From positions 1-13,767 of the forward strand of contig VSOH01000302.1 in the NCBI GenBank assembly GCA_009774735.1: a DNA stretch of 13,767 nucleotides, given 5' to 3'. Every line of letters starts with the position of its first letter. The first letter of the stretch is position 1. Positions 13,145 through 13,767 of this stretch are shown one piece after another. Origin of the DNA: Clostridiales bacterium. GTDB taxonomy: Bacteria > Bacillota_A > Clostridia > Oscillospirales > Acutalibacteraceae. The notes beneath the pieces are model-generated. The model was given only the letters and a program-made list of their open reading frames with translations. It did no database searches and was not told the DNA's origin. The position numbers and the translations under genes were made by a program.

Positions 13145-13706
13145 CTAAAACCCTTCTGCATCAATCACAATATCCTCTCTCACGCCCTGACCTGCCGCAC
13201 GATTGCGCCCCCTCTGTTCCTCCCGCAACCGCTCCTTCTGCCACTTCCGCGCATTCTCTTGCAGCCAAACCTTCGCCTTATACCTCCAATTCTTCAGCAA
13301 CCCGCCTCCCGCAGTCCTCCCGTCCTTGTAATGCTCGTAAAAATCCGTCGCCAGCATCCTCACACGCTCATCTTCCCGTTCTGAGTAATGTAAACCATTC
13401 CTCATCTCGGCCAGCACCTCCTCCACACTCCCCGGCACGTCGAAAGCATACACGCCCGCACACCGCTTCGGCCTTTTTGGCACTACCCCGGCCACCTCCT
13501 CCTTAAACGGCAACTCACTAGCTCTGAAAACATTAACACTACTTAACAAACCGTCTATCACACCGCCGCGAGAATCTGAAACACCTCCTGATTCGTCAGA
13601 ATCAGGCACTTGCGGAGGCGCAGCCTCACCATGATTCACCCCGGAATTCTCCAAATCACCGCCCAAATGGCCCTCCCCCGCACGCGCGCGGCCACGCGCG
13701 GATAGG
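13145..13706 (-). CDS. Replication-initiator-like protein, 5' end lost at the sequence edge
   Basis: The frame ends at a TAG (13147-13145) and is open to the right edge. The last genuine base is about 13706, because everything beyond is adapter. An ATG at 13723-13721 lies in that adapter and is not a start. About 187 genuine codons remain. The visible N-terminal part is acidic and low in complexity (residues such as DSDESGGVSDSRGG). The C-terminal part contains RMLATDFYEHYKDGR, LLKNWRYKAKVWLQENARKW and a basic tail. The 'a--Fy-yy------------W---a--Wl' arrangement is the usual end of phage replication initiators and DnaT-like primosome proteins. The next gene is a helicase loader, which supports this role. 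The DNA-binding domain that would prove it must lie upstream, outside this sequence. Confidence 0.62.
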
Positions 13707-13767
13707 CTGGCTATTATACACATCTCCGAGCCCCCCAGACCGTACTACATCACGTATTACGGCTTCG
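13707..13767. other. Residual Illumina Nextera adapter (artefact)
   Basis: From 13707 the sequence follows the Nextera read-through adapter. TTATACACATCTCCGAGCCC (13714-13733) matches exactly, and the full 34-base segment 13707-13740 differs from the standard one at 4 positions. Then comes cgtactac (13741-13748), one base off the index CGTACTAG that I recall as N702, then ATC-A-CGTAT (13749-13757), which follows the P7 end ATCTCGTATGCC with rising errors. The order adapter-index-P7 is diagnostic. It is not phage DNA. Confidence 0.95.

Noticed and set aside
13681..13706. CACGCGCG direct repeat (13681-13688, 13693-13700) with self-complementary CGCGCG, considered as a phage end or replication site
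   Set aside because: It stays in the reading frame and adjoins the adapter. A hard-to-sequence GC hairpin or low-quality bases explains it better than a cos site or origin.
13721..13723. ATG start for the initiator-like gene
   Set aside because: It lies in the sequencing adapter.
1..13767. tRNA genes, CRISPR arrays, insertion sequences, integrase, defence genes
   Set aside because: I looked in the gaps and on both strands and saw no cloverleaf-like sequence, regularly spaced repeats, transposase motifs or defence domains. A dedicated scan was not possible.

Overview
The window is a compact, single-strand block of a tailed-phage (podovirus-type) genome, either a virus or a prophage fragment. 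All sixteen supported genes are on the minus strand. Most of them abut or overlap by a few bases (ATGA, TAATG and TAGATG junctions), and there is no gene-free stretch over 300 bases. The T7/BPP-1-like set of portal, small Bbp19-like protein, scaffold, capsid and tubular tail proteins, with no tape measure or tail sheath in view, points to a short tail. The host is not shown directly. A moderately high GC content, a zinc amidase endolysin without a signal peptide, and a membrane protein with a lipobox-like LSGC suggest a Gram-negative-type envelope. An Akkermansia-like (Verrucomicrobiota) gut host would fit, but I cannot demonstrate it.

Reading in the direction of transcription (right to left): the right end (13145-13706) holds the 3' part of a replication-initiator-like gene, followed by a DnaC-like helicase loader (12441-13142). 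Next come a Cys-cluster protein (11926-12378) and a winged-helix protein (11499-11873), both possibly regulatory. The packaging block is terminase small subunit (11057-11521), terminase large subunit (9349-11067), a small portal-linked protein (9040-9252), portal (7367-9043) and a Bbp19-like protein (7071-7343).

A lysis and adsorption cassette then sits in the middle of the morphogenesis block: a single-pass membrane protein (6508-7071), a holin-like protein with a coiled coil (6231-6506), an Amidase_3 endolysin (5670-6230), a tail-fibre-like protein (4453-5673), and two unknown proteins (4041-4460, 3728-4054). Head and tail genes resume with scaffold (2864-3721) and major capsid (1900-2808). 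A terminator-like hairpin follows, then tail tubular protein A-like (1240-1806) and a tail tubular protein B-like gene that runs off the left edge (1-1243).

The last 61 bases (13707-13767) are not biological. They match an error-laden Illumina Nextera read-through adapter, index included. The right-hand gene is therefore cut at its 5' end, and an ATG at 13721-13723 is false. The other striking pattern is compositional. Almost all genes have a G-rich, C-poor coding strand, but the fibre gene and its downstream partner (4041-5673) lose or reverse this skew, as expected for a swapped-in receptor-binding module.
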